DNA of 64,000 nucleotides, from the NCBI RefSeq assembly GCF_963678635.1, contig NC_087066.1, forward strand, positions 56,624,312 to 56,688,311, in the 5' to 3' direction. Below, piece after piece: positions 14,345 through 25,452 of the stretch. The position numbers were made by a program, and so were the translations under genes. Each line of letters opens with the position of its first letter. The stretch's first letter is position 1. Source of the stretch: Symsagittifera roscoffensis (Eukaryota > Xenacoelomorpha > Acoela > Convolutidae). Below the pieces are notes generated by a model that saw only the letters and a program-made list of their open reading frames with translations, did no database searches and was not told the origin of the DNA.

Positions 14345-14690
14345 TTTTTTTTCTTGGCTAAGAGTAATGAACGTAGTGAAGACTTATATAGATCTTGCTG
14401 ATTTTTTTTTTGTTCCGGGAAAAAGTCTTGAAATATTGATAGGTATATACACTTAGGTATAAATGCACTTTTTGAGTTCAATTGAAATTTATCTGCTGAA
14501 AGTGACGTAAATAGCACTCTCCAAATACGAGTGTTGAAACGGCGCAAAAAACGTAAACGATTTCTAGTTTCGAAAGTGGAATTTAGTTTTTAGATTTCCA
14601 GAGGACTTTACCTATTGATCCAGTTTTCTCCAGTTGGGTCCATGTTATCAAAAAAGCGCCAGTCAAAAATTGGTTTAGAAATTCAAAGAG
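14345..14690 (+). repeat. interspersed repeat family B, plus copy
   Basis: Contains, in order, CTTATATAGATCTTGCTGATT, a GGGAAAAAGTCTT block, TACACTTAGGTATA, AGTTCAATTGAAAT, GCACTCTCCAAA, TTTCTAGTTTCGAAAGTGG and CCAGTTTTCTCCAGTTGGGT. The same words occur in reverse order and complemented at 21120-21480. A shorter + copy lies at 15800-16150. No coding capacity. Confidence 0.75.
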
Positions 14691-15521
14691 TTTAATGGGC
14701 ATCTATTTTTTCCTTGAGTTTCGAACGTTGAGATTTTTTTTTACAAAGTCAGTGTTTTTTTGTAATTACTTGCGTTCATTACTCTTTTCCAATTTTCGAT
14801 TGGCTGTTTTTTTTTCGAACTGGTGGCGTTCTTTTTGTGCGTGGGGTGTTAATAGGATCTGACGAAAGCCTAGAACTTAAGCTTATTCGATATTCACAGT
14901 ACACTTGGCAAATTGGACAACAGTTCTTGGGGGAAAAGAATAAGAAAAACAAAACATATTTTTTGAGTTTTGGAAATGTTTTTTGAATTTTTTAGTCCCA
15001 AGAAGGCGCTAAAAGTAAATTTTCTAGGCTTAGCCTTCTTCAGAAAGCCTGTTCTCTTGCTTTATTTGCTCGAACTTGAAATTACACAGTGCATCCATCT
15101 AAAATAAGCCTGCTAGCTTATTTTACTCGACGAAATTGAAATGAAACTAAAGATTGTTGAAACATTTTTTTCTCAATACCTGGACAATTTTTTGAAATTT
15201 TAAGAATTATGCGTGGAACCTGATTTTGCGTGTACGTTTATCTCAAAAGCTGAGCTAAATCATTTGTATATCGATCGATTCAAGGTGATGGTCTATTTTT
15301 TGGTTCAAAATGTCTAAAAGTTTTCGAACAAAAATGCATCTCAGTCCAGTGAATTTAATATTAATTTTTGACCTAATTGCTTTGTCTCTAAAGGCATATT
15401 TCGCTTGGGAATTGAGAGTGACGTTGTTTTTGACTGAATATTTTCCAGAAATATGTTTGTTTTATAAGTTTCAATGAAAGCTCTGAAGAGACTTATATAG
15501 GTCGTGATATTTTTTTATCAG

Positions 15522-15697
15522 GAAAATGTCCTAAAGATTGTTCACACTTGATTTTGAGCAAGGAACGAAAACTGATGGATGTCAAGTTACATAAGAATTT
15601 GCAAGAGATTGAGCATCCGGGAAAATTGATTCTGATTGCTTCTTTGTTGGAGAAGATTGCGAATCTTGGAGGACTGTCTCGCACTGCTGCGGTGCAG
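15522..15697 (+). CDS. candidate internal exon of an unrecognised gene
   Basis: Open in one frame between a plausible acceptor (TTTTTTTATCAG|GA) and a strong donor (GTGCAG|GTAGGT). The encoded segment includes CPKDCSHLILSKERK, then the more protein-like stretch MDVKLHKNLQEIEHPGKLIL and ASLLEKIANLGGLSRTAAVQ, which looks like amphipathic helix. The acceptor side overlaps family B repeat sequence (ACTTATATAGGTCGTG...CAGGAAAATGTC), which weakens the case. If real, translation enters with one base of a split codon. I do not recognise the protein, and no partner exon was found nearby. Confidence 0.3.
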
Positions 15698-15799
15698 GTA
15701 GGTTTCGGACGAAATTCATCAGAGAGAATCTATACCATCGAGATCATCGAGTTTTTATGTGTCAGTGGATGTAACGAATAAAATTTATTCACGCTAAAT

Positions 15800-16160
15800 T
15801 TTGGTTTTCCGCTGTTTGATTAAGAGCAATGAACTAAGTGAGTACTCTTATATAGGTCTTGCTAATTTTTTGTTTGGTTTTTTTCAGGAAAAAGTCTTAA
15901 ATTTTTTTCTCGCTCAATTTTGATTTTTCGCGGTGCAACTTGTGATTTCTTTTCAAATTCGATGCTTTGCTATTGTTAAAAGGAAAGTAAACTCCACGAT
16001 CATCGATCATCAAAAGCTTAAAGAGAACGAAGAACGTCAATGGATTCTAGTTTTGAATGTGAATTTCATTTTAAAGATTTTCCCATTTCCCAGCGCTATT
16101 AAAAATTAGCTATTGATCCATGTTTCTCAAATTGCGTTAATTTTAGCAAACACTGACGGC
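15800..16160 (+). repeat. interspersed repeat family B, partial plus copy
   Basis: Shares CTTATATAGGTCTTGCTAATT, the CAGGAAAAAGTCTTAAA block, and, after about 180 bases, GGATTCTAGTTTTGAATGTG and GCTATTGATCCATGTTTCTC with the copy at 14345-14690. More diverged than the other copies. Confidence 0.6.
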
Positions 16161-17439
16161 TATGTTTTACGTTAAAAGGCTTTTTTTTCCATTAAAAATT
16201 CCGTATTGTTACTCACAGTTAATAAACTTCGTTTTTTATCAGGATTGATATCAGTCCAAAAATTCCAAATCTTTTCTTTTTCTTAAAATTTTTTGTTTGT
16301 AATGTTGAAGTATTTTTAGTTAGGGTTTTTCATGTAAATCCATGATGAAAAAACAGCGAGCTGAGCATTAGTACACCCTTAAATTCGCCTGATGAGGTTG
16401 CAGTTTTCTCTTTTCAAGAATAAAACAAAACGTCCTTGCAGAAACGGAATTTATTTCGTCTTCGTTGTATCGTGTTTTTTAATTATTAATAAAGTTTTAT
16501 CAAAGTTTGATTTTTCTTATGGCTTATATGGAAAAATTTACTAAAAGTTCTAAAAAGAGATTTTAATTCACCTGTAATCTTAGAAGAAGTACTCAAAGAA
16601 TGAAGGTGAAAGATATGGATAAAGAATAAAATAGATTAAGAATAAACTATTATGTTGAAGATTTCTTCAAGAGTAAAAAAGATTTAAAAAATGCATTAGG
16701 TAAAAGTTTGTTTGATTTTTTTCAAAAATGAAACTTTTTAAAAAAAGAATTTTTTAGCCATGTCATCAGCTTTTGAATTTCTGTGAATTTTTTCTAAAAG
16801 AAAAAGATGAACGCAGACTTTTGTTATAAATGAACCAATCAGGTTTGAAGTTGAACTTAGCATCTGTGTCTCAAATAAGGTTAGTTTAATTGTAAGAAAA
16901 AATTTTGGTTATCAAAAATTTTTAATCTGATTTGATTTTAGTATGAAATTAGAAAAAGCTCAACTTTATGATTTCCTGGAGGTTTTAAATACTTCTCTCT
17001 CTCTGGTAGCTGTTCATAAAATTTCATATCTTTCTACCGCAAAACACGCTATTATTTTTGTTAAACGAGCAATTTCTTATTTTTAAGTGTTGTTTTAGTA
17101 AATTAAGTAGAAATAAAGCTTTAAAAATTTAGTGATTTCTAGCTCAAAAAAGTTTACGGTGTCTGCATCTTTAAAAGTTTGTTCTCGTTGACACTTATTC
17201 TAATGCTTGAATGCCACTGAAATATATTTTCGCGTTGACATTAAAGAGCAAATTAATAAGGATTCAAGCTTGGGTGACTTGAAAGCTAGCAAGCGTTGTG
17301 TCAACTCACGAATTCCTTTTCTCACTCGCAAATAAAAACTCTCATTTGGTGATACTTTCCCGTGCAAACATAGCATTGGCATTTAAAAAGTATCTGTTGA
17401 ACACGTTTCATTGGTGGCTAGTGTTTAGAGATTGTCAAG
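16161..17439. other. AT-rich spacer without recognisable gene
   Basis: No splice-flanked coding segment, RNA gene or structured repeat is supported. A 60-codon minus frame at 17200-17382 lacks family similarity and splice context. Confidence 0.45.
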
Positions 17440-17506
17440 CAGCCATGGCGCAGATAAGATTATAATAATCTTAGTCTCCAGGTCAGGGGTTCAATTCCAG
17501 CACAAG
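17440..17506 (+). repeat. tRNA-derived SINE-like head, second copy
   Basis: A-box-like ATGGCGCAGATAAG, a hairpin AAGAT-TATAATA-ATCTT in the anticodon-arm position, and a near-perfect B box GGTTCAATTCC. Position 33 of the loop is A rather than the invariant U, and no acceptor stem forms, so it is not a functional tRNA. Upstream GGCTAGTGTTT and downstream TTTTTCTTTTACTT parallel the sequence at 8896-8975. Confidence 0.5.
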
Positions 17507-17926
17507 TCGAACAGTTTTTCTCTAATTTTCACATTTTTCTTTTACTTAAATTCTAGTGTGTTTATCTAGTGTGCAGCTAAATGACTTTATGTGATTTTTC
17601 GTTTTTTACACGGGACTGTCAAAAACAAGGTTGTTCTTCTTGCCAAAAAAAGGCTCACCACAAAATTTTCTTATATGTAAATTGTATGCCTAAACTTTTC
17701 CATAAAAACATTTTAGAATTCGTTTGGTTCCGTTGTTTTCTAGGTTATTTTCAATAAATTTAATTTTTTTATTGAGAGCACCTTGGTTGTCAAAAATACG
17801 GTTTTTTAACGTTGTCATAATATTGTCATAATGGTGAAATTTGGCGTATGAAAAAATCAACAACTGTGAAAAGATTTGTCCTTCACCTCAAAAGTTTCAT
17901 TTAAGTTAATTGTATGACTAGATTTT

Positions 17927-18283
17927 CAGGGGCGGATTTGGGGTGGGGTGGACGCTGCCCCTTCTCAGGAATTCGGCCCCCTGTCGACCCAAAGGGTTTC
18001 CCCATTGTGCTGTTTTGAGATATCCTTTTTTGCCTGACAGAACCTAAAATTTTTCTAAAGGCGCCTTTGGCGCCAAAATATACTAATTTTGAAGGGAGAG
18101 CGCGCGCCAAAAAAAAAAAACGTGCTTTTTTAACTCCAAAAAGTGCCCAAATTTTGCCATGTGCATTGAGAGAGCTTGGAAAATTAATTTGGTCGATCTA
18201 AAAAAAAATTGACAAAATTTTGGAATTTTTTTTTTTTTGAAAATTCACCGCCCCCTCGAGAAAATTCTAGACCCGAACCCCTG
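17927..18283. mobile_element. hAT-like MITE, copy 1
   Basis: Starts CAGGGGCGGATTTGG and ends with AGACCCGAACCCCTG, imperfect terminal inverted repeats of the CAGGGGC type common in hAT elements. The interior has GGCGCCTTTGGCGCC, GAGATATCC and AAAAGTGCC blocks shared with the copies at 18442, 54062 and 56265. No transposase frame. The flanks of this copy and the next are homologous, so the pair arose by local duplication. Confidence 0.75.
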
Positions 18284-18441
18284 TAGACTGTGCTTGCAAA
18301 CGTATTTAGGCAACTTTCAATGAGTTGAGTTTTTTTTGTTCATTGAATGCACATGCCTTGTCGAAAATATGAGTTTTGTAAGTTTCGGCAAAACTGCCCA
18401 CCGTAAAATTTTAATTTAGGTTAACTGTTTGACCTGACTTT

Positions 18442-18818
18442 CAGGGGCGGATTTGGGGTGGGGTGGACGCTCCCCCCTTTTCAGGGATTCGACCCGCTGT
18501 CGACCCAAAGGGTTCCCCCTTTGTACTATTTCGAGATATCCTTTTTCAGGACCATAAAAATTTTCTAAAGCGCCTTTGGCGCCAAAATATGCTAATTTTG
18601 AGAGGAGAGCGCGCACCGAAAAAACGTGCTTTTTTAAAGCGCCTAAAAACCAAAAAGTGCCTAAAAACGCCTTTTTTGGCCTTTTTCCAAAATTTTCCAG
18701 GTGCTTTGCGAGAGCTCGGAAAATCATTGATCGATCTAAAGAAAATTGACTAAATTTTTGAAATAGTTTTTGAAAATTCGCCGCCCCCATCGAGAAAATT
18801 CTAGATCCGCACCCCTGT
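18442..18818. mobile_element. hAT-like MITE, copy 2 (tandemly duplicated with copy 1)
   Basis: CAGGGGCGGATTTGG ... CTAGATCCGCACCCCTG, inverted repeats intact. The sequence following both copies matches (TGCAAACGTATTTAGGCAAC, CCTTGTCGAAAA, GAGTTTTGTAAGTTTCGG), and so does the preceding sequence. The duplicated unit is therefore about 515 bp and includes host DNA on both sides of the MITE. Confidence 0.75.
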
Positions 18819-20190
18819 AGGCTATGTGTGCAAACGTATTTAGGCAACTTTCAATCAATTGAACTTGATTTTTTGTTGATTGAGAACACGTGCCTTGTCG
18901 AAAAATGAGTTTTGTAAGTTTCGGGGAAAATCCTTGTCACAAATTTTTCTCTAATGTTAATCGTATAATAAGCGTTTCTCCATAGAATAAAAGCTCACAA
19001 AATGAGGGAAAAAACTTTATTGGCTCTTTTCCAGTCCCTTTTTTATATTCAAGTTTTGAAAAGCTTTTCTAACGTTGTCATAATGGTGTCATAATGAAAT
19101 TTGGCGTGGTGAACAAATCGACAGCTGTGAACAGATTTGTCCTTCACACCTTACAGCGTAACTTCACGCATTTAGCCGTAACAACACTTAAAACATTCAT
19201 GAAACTCGGTATTTTGAAAAGGGGGAGCTGGAAAAGAGCCACTTTATTTTGGCAAACGTCATTGAAATAATTTTCGGAAATTGCATGATGATCATAACGT
19301 TTCTGTCTAGAGCGTAGTCCCTTTTTCTCAGCTTCAGTGTTGCACATCATAGCCTTAAGTTCCGAGGATTGTTTTGTGTGCAGACAGCGTTTTCTTAGTA
19401 ACAATAAAATCAGTAGAAAAGATGAACCATACGTTTTTTCCACTGAGTTTTCCAAATTAAAAGCTTTCTAGTCAATCAAAAAATAATAAGTTTTTTGTAA
19501 GGAAAAATATTCAATAAATTTCTTTAAAATGAAAAATTATGCCAATTATGCTTATCATGCCACCTTTAAGCATTTTTTTTTCTTATGAAACTAAATGGAA
19601 TTGTATGATGAGCATTTTTCCATAGAATGGAATTTAATGTCAAGCATTTCTTGCGAACCCGAGAAGATAAATAGGTCATATATGTTAACGAATCATTTTT
19701 GTTCAAAAATTCTCAAACAGCAAATTTATGGAGCACTTAACTATCGACAAAAAGAGTTTTGACAGAAAAAATACTTCAAAAATTTAGCTTTTTACTTTAT
19801 AGTTAAGCTCTGAAATATTTTTACCTTTCTCTGAGATATGAAACAAATCATCAAAAACCAGTGAAATAGAAGGAATCCTTAAGTGACTTGGATCGATCAG
19901 TTGACGTTCTGCGAACCCGGGAGAGGACATTTTTCTGCTCAGCCTTAAAAATAGCCATTAGCTCTCATATTGTATTGAAGCAGACTGATATATTTTTATG
20001 CTGCTCTTACCTTCTCTCGAAACTGACAATGGTGCAGACATTCTGCTCAATAATTATATTTTAAAAATGAGATCATGGAGCTAACCATACAGCAAGAAGT
20101 GTTGTTTTTTTGGCTGTTCGACGGAGTCCGGTCTGATCATAACTCATTATTTTAGGTTGATCTTTTGATTTATTTGAGCTCAAAGTTATT
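18819..20190. other. spacer with relics of small inverted-repeat elements
   Basis: The 19070-19145 segment repeats 17815-17890 (GTCATAATGGTG, GAAATTTGGCGT, ACAGATTTGTCCTTCAC). At 19550-19660, ATGCTTATCATGCC and TGTATGATGAGCATTTTTCC form an inverted pair resembling the small MITE at 63730-63890. A 103-codon minus frame (19144-19455) has no ATG start in context and no recognised domain. Confidence 0.5.
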
Positions 20191-20392
20191 TTATAGCTGC
20201 ACAAGGAGTCTTGTTGTCAGTCCGACACATATGGCCAGGAATACTGCACATACAGATCCGTAAGTTAGAGGTCTTCCAAAAATACACAGTTCTGCTTTGG
20301 ATGCGTTTATGAGGGTGAATACAGAGGCACGGGTAGGTAGAGGGTAGATATGCTTGGGCAAATTACCCAACTGGGAGTTGACTCGGAGCACA
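20191..20392 (-). CDS. candidate 3'-terminal exon with C-terminal membrane helix
   Basis: A good acceptor (GCTTCCCTTTTAG|T) precedes 66 open codons ending in TAA at 20191. The translation has ordinary protein character: VNSQLGNLPKHIYPLPTRAS, then SKAELCIFGRPLTYG, then a hydrophobic segment SVCAVFLAICVGLTTRLLVQL up to the stop. The product would end in a membrane helix with almost no tail, like a tail-anchored protein or the last helix of a multi-pass one. Translation enters with one base of a split codon. I do not recognise the family. It lies 3 kb downstream of the stop of the minus-strand gene at 23426-56964, and its upstream exons were not identified. It could also be an alternative last exon of that gene. 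Confidence 0.5.
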
Positions 20393-20639
20393 CTAAAAGG
20401 GAAGCAAATTGCGCATATCTGATGATTTCAATCGGTTCAATTTTTATTTTTTGTTTAAAAGTATCAGTAAACGCCATCATTCGAATGGCGCATTTAACAG
20501 GAAAGATAGCGTGATTTTCGATGGCAAAAACAATGGTAAATAAGGAAAAACTGAGCTTTTGGATATGAAATGCACAATATCAGCCCACTATTTGATGATG
20601 ATTGCTAGCTCATGCTTAATTTTTGCAGTTTTTGAAGAA

Positions 20640-20960
20640 AAAGCCGATTATTGATGCTTGGGGGGTTGGTTTTTGCAGTCAATTTTTGACCATTTGCCTG
20701 AGCGTTTTTGACGGAAGTTTTTTGTACCATTTGAGAAATATTGTTTTTCGGAGTTCAAACGTATCAAAACCTTAACCTGTGATTAAACTTCGTAATGTTG
20801 GGGGGTTTGAAAATTGGTAAATTGGCTAATTTGGGATCGTTAGCGTTCAATATTTGTCAAAATTACCGTCAAGTTTCTGGAAAAAAAAAATTTTAATTGG
20901 CCTTAGAGTGCAGTCGGAACATTCAGGGTTTCGCCCTGATATACGAGTTGACTTTCGCTC
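20640..20960 (+). mobile_element. degenerate hairpin-ended element, plus orientation
   Basis: An old copy. TTTTTGACGGAAG, CCTGTGATTAAACTTCGTAATG, GGTTTGAAAATTGG and the end CAGTCGGAACATTCAGGGTTTCGCCCTGATA follow the order of the family. The loop is TTTC instead of TTCG, and the middle is heavily changed. Confidence 0.65.
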
Positions 20961-21119
20961 TTTTTTAACTGGACTAACACTGCCAGCTAAAAGAACAGCC
21001 AATCAAAGATTGGAAAAGTAGTAATTAACGCAAATAAACTAAAATCTTTGTTGAAAAATCTGAACTTTCGAATTTCAAAGATACTATAGATGCCTTTTAA
21101 AACTTTTGAATTTTTAGAA

Positions 21120-21480
21120 CGATTTATGATTGACGCTTTTTTGAAAACATTAACCCAACTTGAGAAAACTGGACCAACAGGTAAAATTTTTATTCCGCTG
21201 GAAATCTAAAAATTCAATCCCACTTTTGAAACTAGAAATCGTTCACGTTTTTTCGCGACATTTCCACCTTCGTTTTTGGAGAGTGCTATTTACGTCAATT
21301 TCAGCAGATGCATTTCAATTGAACTCAAAAAGTGCATATATACCTAAGTGCACTCATAAATGCATCAGTATGTATGAATGTACACCTGTAGTTATTAGAG
21401 ACTTTTATGCACATTTTCAGACTTTTTCCGGGAAAAAACAACAAAACAAATCATAAAAGCTATTCAAGAGTCTTCACTTA
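21120..21480 (-). repeat. interspersed repeat family B, minus copy
   Basis: Reverse-complement match to 14345-14690: ACCCAACTTGAGAAAACTGG, CTTTTGAAACTAGAAATCG, GGAGAGTGCTATTTACGTCA, TTGAACTCAAAAAGTGCAT and ACTTTTTCCGGGAAAAAAC in the expected order. Open frames here are incidental. Confidence 0.75.
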
Positions 21481-22320
21481 GTTCTTTACTTTCAAAAACA
21501 ATGTATTGTGGTGGTACATTGTTCTCTTAAGAAATCAACCAAAACCTCTATAATAACTTCCTAGTGGTTACGGATTTACTGTAGAAATGAAGGAATCATA
21601 GAGATCAAAAAGCTAATCATAGAGATCAAAATATCAGAACAGTTTGTAGCATCTTTCAATGGAAACAACAATAAAGCGTTGAAAAACGGAGCTTGTAGTA
21701 ATGAAAAATTATTTCATCTCGCATGCTTGGTTATACAACACGTTTGATATTTAGTATTTCATTATTTGTAAGATTGGTTAGTCAAAGTTCTATTTTAAAT
21801 TGTTACTCTGCTTTAACAAATCAGTTGAGAAGTTTCCGAAACAAGTAAATCAAGCAGTTTTTCGTAACATTTTGGGAATTCGGAAAACTTGAAATTTGGT
21901 TTATTTATAGTTCGAAGCGCAATTTTGTAGCCAAAAAAGGTAATCAAGGCCACCGATAGTGCCAATGTTTTGAGATTTTTATATAATAAATGAAAGGTGA
22001 AAACCATCATCTAGTGCAAAAGCTTCATACAGGTAGCAATAATTAAAAAGATTAGTTTTTTTTCGTTTTGGCGAAATTTTCATTTGAAATGTTAAACCAC
22101 TTAAATCATTTCAGACAACTTCAAATCATTATTTGTCTGAAAAATAACATTTCGCTGGTTACCAAAATAGGCCTAAGAACTGCGCCGTGTCATTTGGTGT
22201 ACGTGTTTTTTTCCGTGGAAATTAGTCTGAAAAACGGAAAGTTTTTGACCAGTGTTTCTCGACACTGAGACAACGTTTTGACTTTTTCTAGATCTTTTTC
22301 CCGTCCACCCATCTCCCCCA
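21481..22320. other. AT-rich spacer without recognisable gene
   Basis: Two open frames of about 65 codons (21813-22010 minus, 22068-22268 plus) have no domain similarity and no convincing splice sites. Confidence 0.4.
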
Positions 22321-22324
22321 CCTC

Positions 22325-22978
22325 ACACGAGCATCAGTTTTGCAGTGTAACGAGTGGTTTTGCAAGGTTAATTACGAAGACCAAAAATAGTTTTCATGGC
22401 CTAATTAGTACGCATGTCAATTTTCATAACAATCAGACGTGAACGAAACTTTTTTCTAGTAAATTTTGCAGGTGGGAGGGGGCAAGGAAAAAAGCCCTTT
22501 TTTGAAGTGCGAATCATAATCAATAGGGTTTAAATATTATGCCACACTTGATTCCTTAAGAGCGCGCTTTCAGGTTATGAAACACTATTCGATCGTACTG
22601 TCTTATAGTCAGACTAGGTGTTCTTGATTGAGAATTTTGTTTCATCGTCGCTTCGTCAGGAATCAAAGTTCAGTTTTTGGGTTTTGCGGTGAGAAGTTGT
22701 TGATTGCATCAGCACAGGTAGTCAAAATCGGAAGAAACAAAACCAACAAATCCATAGTTCTAACCACCAGTGGCCTGTTTTTTCAAAAATTTGTCTGCGG
22801 CGCAGAAAATATTGTCGAATTGGGGTCTTTATAGTAATTTAGGAGAGCTCAGCACACGAGCGTCAGTTTTCTAGACTAACGAGTGGTTTTGCTGGGTTAA
22901 TAAAATGTTTTTCATGGCCTATTTGGTACAGTACGCATGTCAATTTTCATAACAATCAGACAGTGTGAACAAATTTAG
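22325..22978. repeat. duplicated ~120-bp segment flanking spacer, plus MITE relic
   Basis: CACGAGCATCAGTTTTGCAG ... GTACGCATGTCAATTTTCAT at 22326-22446 recurs at 22856-22976 with changes and small indels. Between them, GCCTGTTTTTTCAAAAATTT with GTCTGCGGCGCAGAAAATA recurs at 62229-62270. The second copy runs into GGTCGGCAGGGGGTCGAATCC and a C-run, which resembles one end of the hAT-like MITE. Confidence 0.6.
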
Positions 22979-23425
22979 GTCGGCAGGGGGTCGAATCCTG
23001 CCAACCCCCCCCCCCATCCTAAATCCGCCCATGAGTAGGGTAGTCAGATTAATAAACAAACTCACTTCTGAACTAGGACAGGTAAGTAGCCCATGATTAA
23101 CGCCTGTCTAGCAATTACATCCAGCTCAGCGCCATCAGTGACGTAGCGCAACAGGAACAAGACTGAATTCAAGCAGCCAGAGAGAAGGTTCAGACCCAGC
23201 CATGTCTCGAAACTAGTTGAAGTGTACACTAAAAAATGTTATTCAGTTCGTGCGCTCGCGACAAAAACAGCAACAATTTTAAAAAATTTTTTACCTTTTT
23301 CTTTTTTTTAGTGAAAGCTCCGGTACATAGTGTATTCATAAATGCATCAGTTTCAGTTTTTAAATTGATTTCTTGGGTTTATGAAACCTTTTCTTGCGTT
23401 TCTGTATGTATCAAGGGCGTCAAAG

Positions 23426-23738
23426 TTAGTCGTTTATTCTGAAATTGCGAAATGTTTCAAACTTGCCTAGTCGTTCACGCAACTGAGTGTACATCAGCAG
23501 AAGCTGTTCATTTGTGAGTATCTCAATTTCATCACAAGTCTGACAAACCCCTCCCCCGCCCTCTCTCAGTGCTCCTCCCCCGCCCCCACCACCCCCTCTG
23601 TCAGGGGTGGGACTGTGTCTGGAGTGCAGCTGCCCCACCTCTTCTCTGTCTCTCAAATAGGAACTCCTGTTTGTCACATTGATTGCATTGTGATTGTGAA
23701 TATCTCTGATGCCAGTTGAGTATTCGTTCCTCTGTGGT
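23426..23738 (-). CDS. exon 8 (last) of the multi-pass membrane protein gene
   Basis: Acceptor ATCAACCAG|A, entering with one base of a split codon. The frame runs 104 codons to TAA at 23426. The sequence is hydrophilic: RNEYSTGIRDIHNHNAINV, then DRGGGGGGGG and LREGGGG around a C-rich/G-rich low-complexity stretch (23545-23605), a CQTC motif, and a predicted helix EQLLLMYTQLRERLGKFETF before the end. Likely cytosolic tail. The CxxC could be a small metal or disulfide site, but one pair alone shows no fold. Confidence 0.75.
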
Positions 23739-24311
23739 CTGGTTGATATCAAATACGCAAACAAAGTTAGAAACATTCGAAAGAGCAAGCATTAATTAAA
23801 ATTAAGACCATTTGTCCACGATGGAAAAGACCAAATTCGGCTGTTCATCTTTTACAGAGATCCATGATATTGTGCCTCTTGTCAAGAACAAAATGAATTT
23901 TTTGTTGTTTTTTAGCTGAGATTCGTTCCTTCATCCCGCAGGCAACGAGCTCGGATCAATCAAAACTCTAAAAAGACTGCAATAAAATCCTTGTATTCAT
24001 TTTCAAATGAAGTCGAAAGATTTACATTTTCAAAAGAATTGTCATGAGAGGTCACCAATAATTTGCATTCAACCCTGTTGTTAACCAAACTTTTTAAGCT
24101 TAATAAAAACACTATTCAGTATCATTAATTTCATTTTTGTTCTTCGAATGATTCGCAAGTTTTAAGATCAATGACTCACAAGTCTTAATGGATCTAGCTA
24201 CATCGCATCAAATCTTATTCGGAGTTTTATTTTTGGTGATGTTGATGCATTCAACATTAAGGAGAAAATTTCAAAAGTGTAGTGCTTTCAGCAAATTTCC
24301 TTGACTTTCAC

Positions 24312-24453
24312 CTGATTCGCTGTTGCTGATGCAGCTGTTTTTGTTGTTGGTGAATGAAGAAGTTGTACTCGCAAATGACAGCGTCTTCATCTAGGTCTCT
24401 GAACATGAGTTTGATAGTGTCTGAGAGGTAGTTGCACCAGGCACCCAGCAGAA
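24312..24453 (-). CDS. exon 7 of the multi-pass membrane protein gene
   Basis: Acceptor CTTCTGTTAG|TT and donor ATCAG|GTGAAA. Phase 1 in, phase 2 out, matching its neighbours. Encodes FLLGAWCNYLSDTIKLMF, RDLDEDAVICEYNFF and a Gln/His-rich stretch (QQQKQLHQQQ). The start continues the hydrophobic segment that ends exon 6. Confidence 0.75.
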
Positions 24454-24812
24454 CTAACAGAAGGTTACTCCAGGTAATAGACAGAACTGATGTTATGGTC
24501 CGAACTGAACAATAAACAGAGTGTTTCATTTTTGTAGACGAAATATTAGACAGAACATAAAAATTTTGTTTCTCTTGTTTAAGTTTATTTGCGTAATTTT
24601 GTGTAAGGTTAAGTGGGCTCTTCATTAAACTACTTTCATTCAAAAAAAGTGTTTGATATTCAATATCAATATATATTATTTGTTTCTAACATATGAGACA
24701 AAAATAAAGAAAAAAAATCGGATTCGACAAGCAAAGTGACCATAAATAACTCTCTCCAATAACAAACGTCAAAAAGGCGAAAAAATTAGCTTGAGTTTGA
24801 ATTTAGAACAAA

Positions 24813-25160
24813 ACAAGACTGCTCAAATCAGGGCGAAGCCCTGGTTGTTTGCTCCGACTGCCTTTTAAGGTCTATGGAGCAGTAAAAAAATGAAAAACTT
24901 AAATTTCAAAAAATAAAACAATTTTTTTTTCAAAATTGAGATTTTTGTTAAAAAGAAACATCCCCATACGCCATATTAAATACGAATGAATAGATTTTGC
25001 TGCTATTAACAAACAATTTTGGCATATAAGATTCCTTTCGAATGATATGAAAACATTCCGTCATAAATGGCTAGTTAAAAAGTCGAAAATTGTGTGAAGA
25101 AAAAAAACCACTCCGAGCACAAATATTCCGTTACTTTTGTTACAAAAGTCGGAACAATAA
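24813..25160 (-). mobile_element. hairpin-ended element, internally deleted copy
   Basis: ACAAGACTGCTCAAATCAGG with hairpin CAGGGCGAAGCCCTG at one end and AAAGTCGGAACAATAA at the other. The central third of the family sequence is missing. It sits in intron 6 of the membrane protein gene, first of three copies side by side. Confidence 0.75.
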
Positions 25161-25199
25161 TGTGCCTCATTTTAATCATTTTATTGTGGAACAATTTTT

Positions 25200-25452
25200 A
25201 AGACCGAAATCTCTCTAATAGCAAAAATGTATCCCGCGTTATTTATCTCAAATTGCCATAACTTTACGAAAATAGATCACCGGTGAAATACAATTTTTTA
25301 GTTTGAGCTCAAGACAACAATACCTTTCGTTTGATGTAAAATTTTTTTGTCAAAAATGGCTTGCTAAAAAGTTGAAACTTGTCTGTTGAAAAAAAGACCA
25401 CCCAAGCACAAATATTCCGTCACTTTCTTTGAATGTGGGAACAATAAGACTG
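25200..25452 (-). mobile_element. hairpin-ended element, truncated copy
   Basis: Retains the part with TAACTTTACGAAAATAGATCAC, the CCCAAGCACAAATATTCCG block and the GGGAACAATAA end. The hairpin end is missing. Its end abuts the next copy directly. Confidence 0.65.

Noticed and set aside
19144-19455. 103-codon minus frame as an exon
   Set aside because: Begins at a non-ATG codon, overlaps repeated sequence at its 3' end and shows no domain or clear splice pair.
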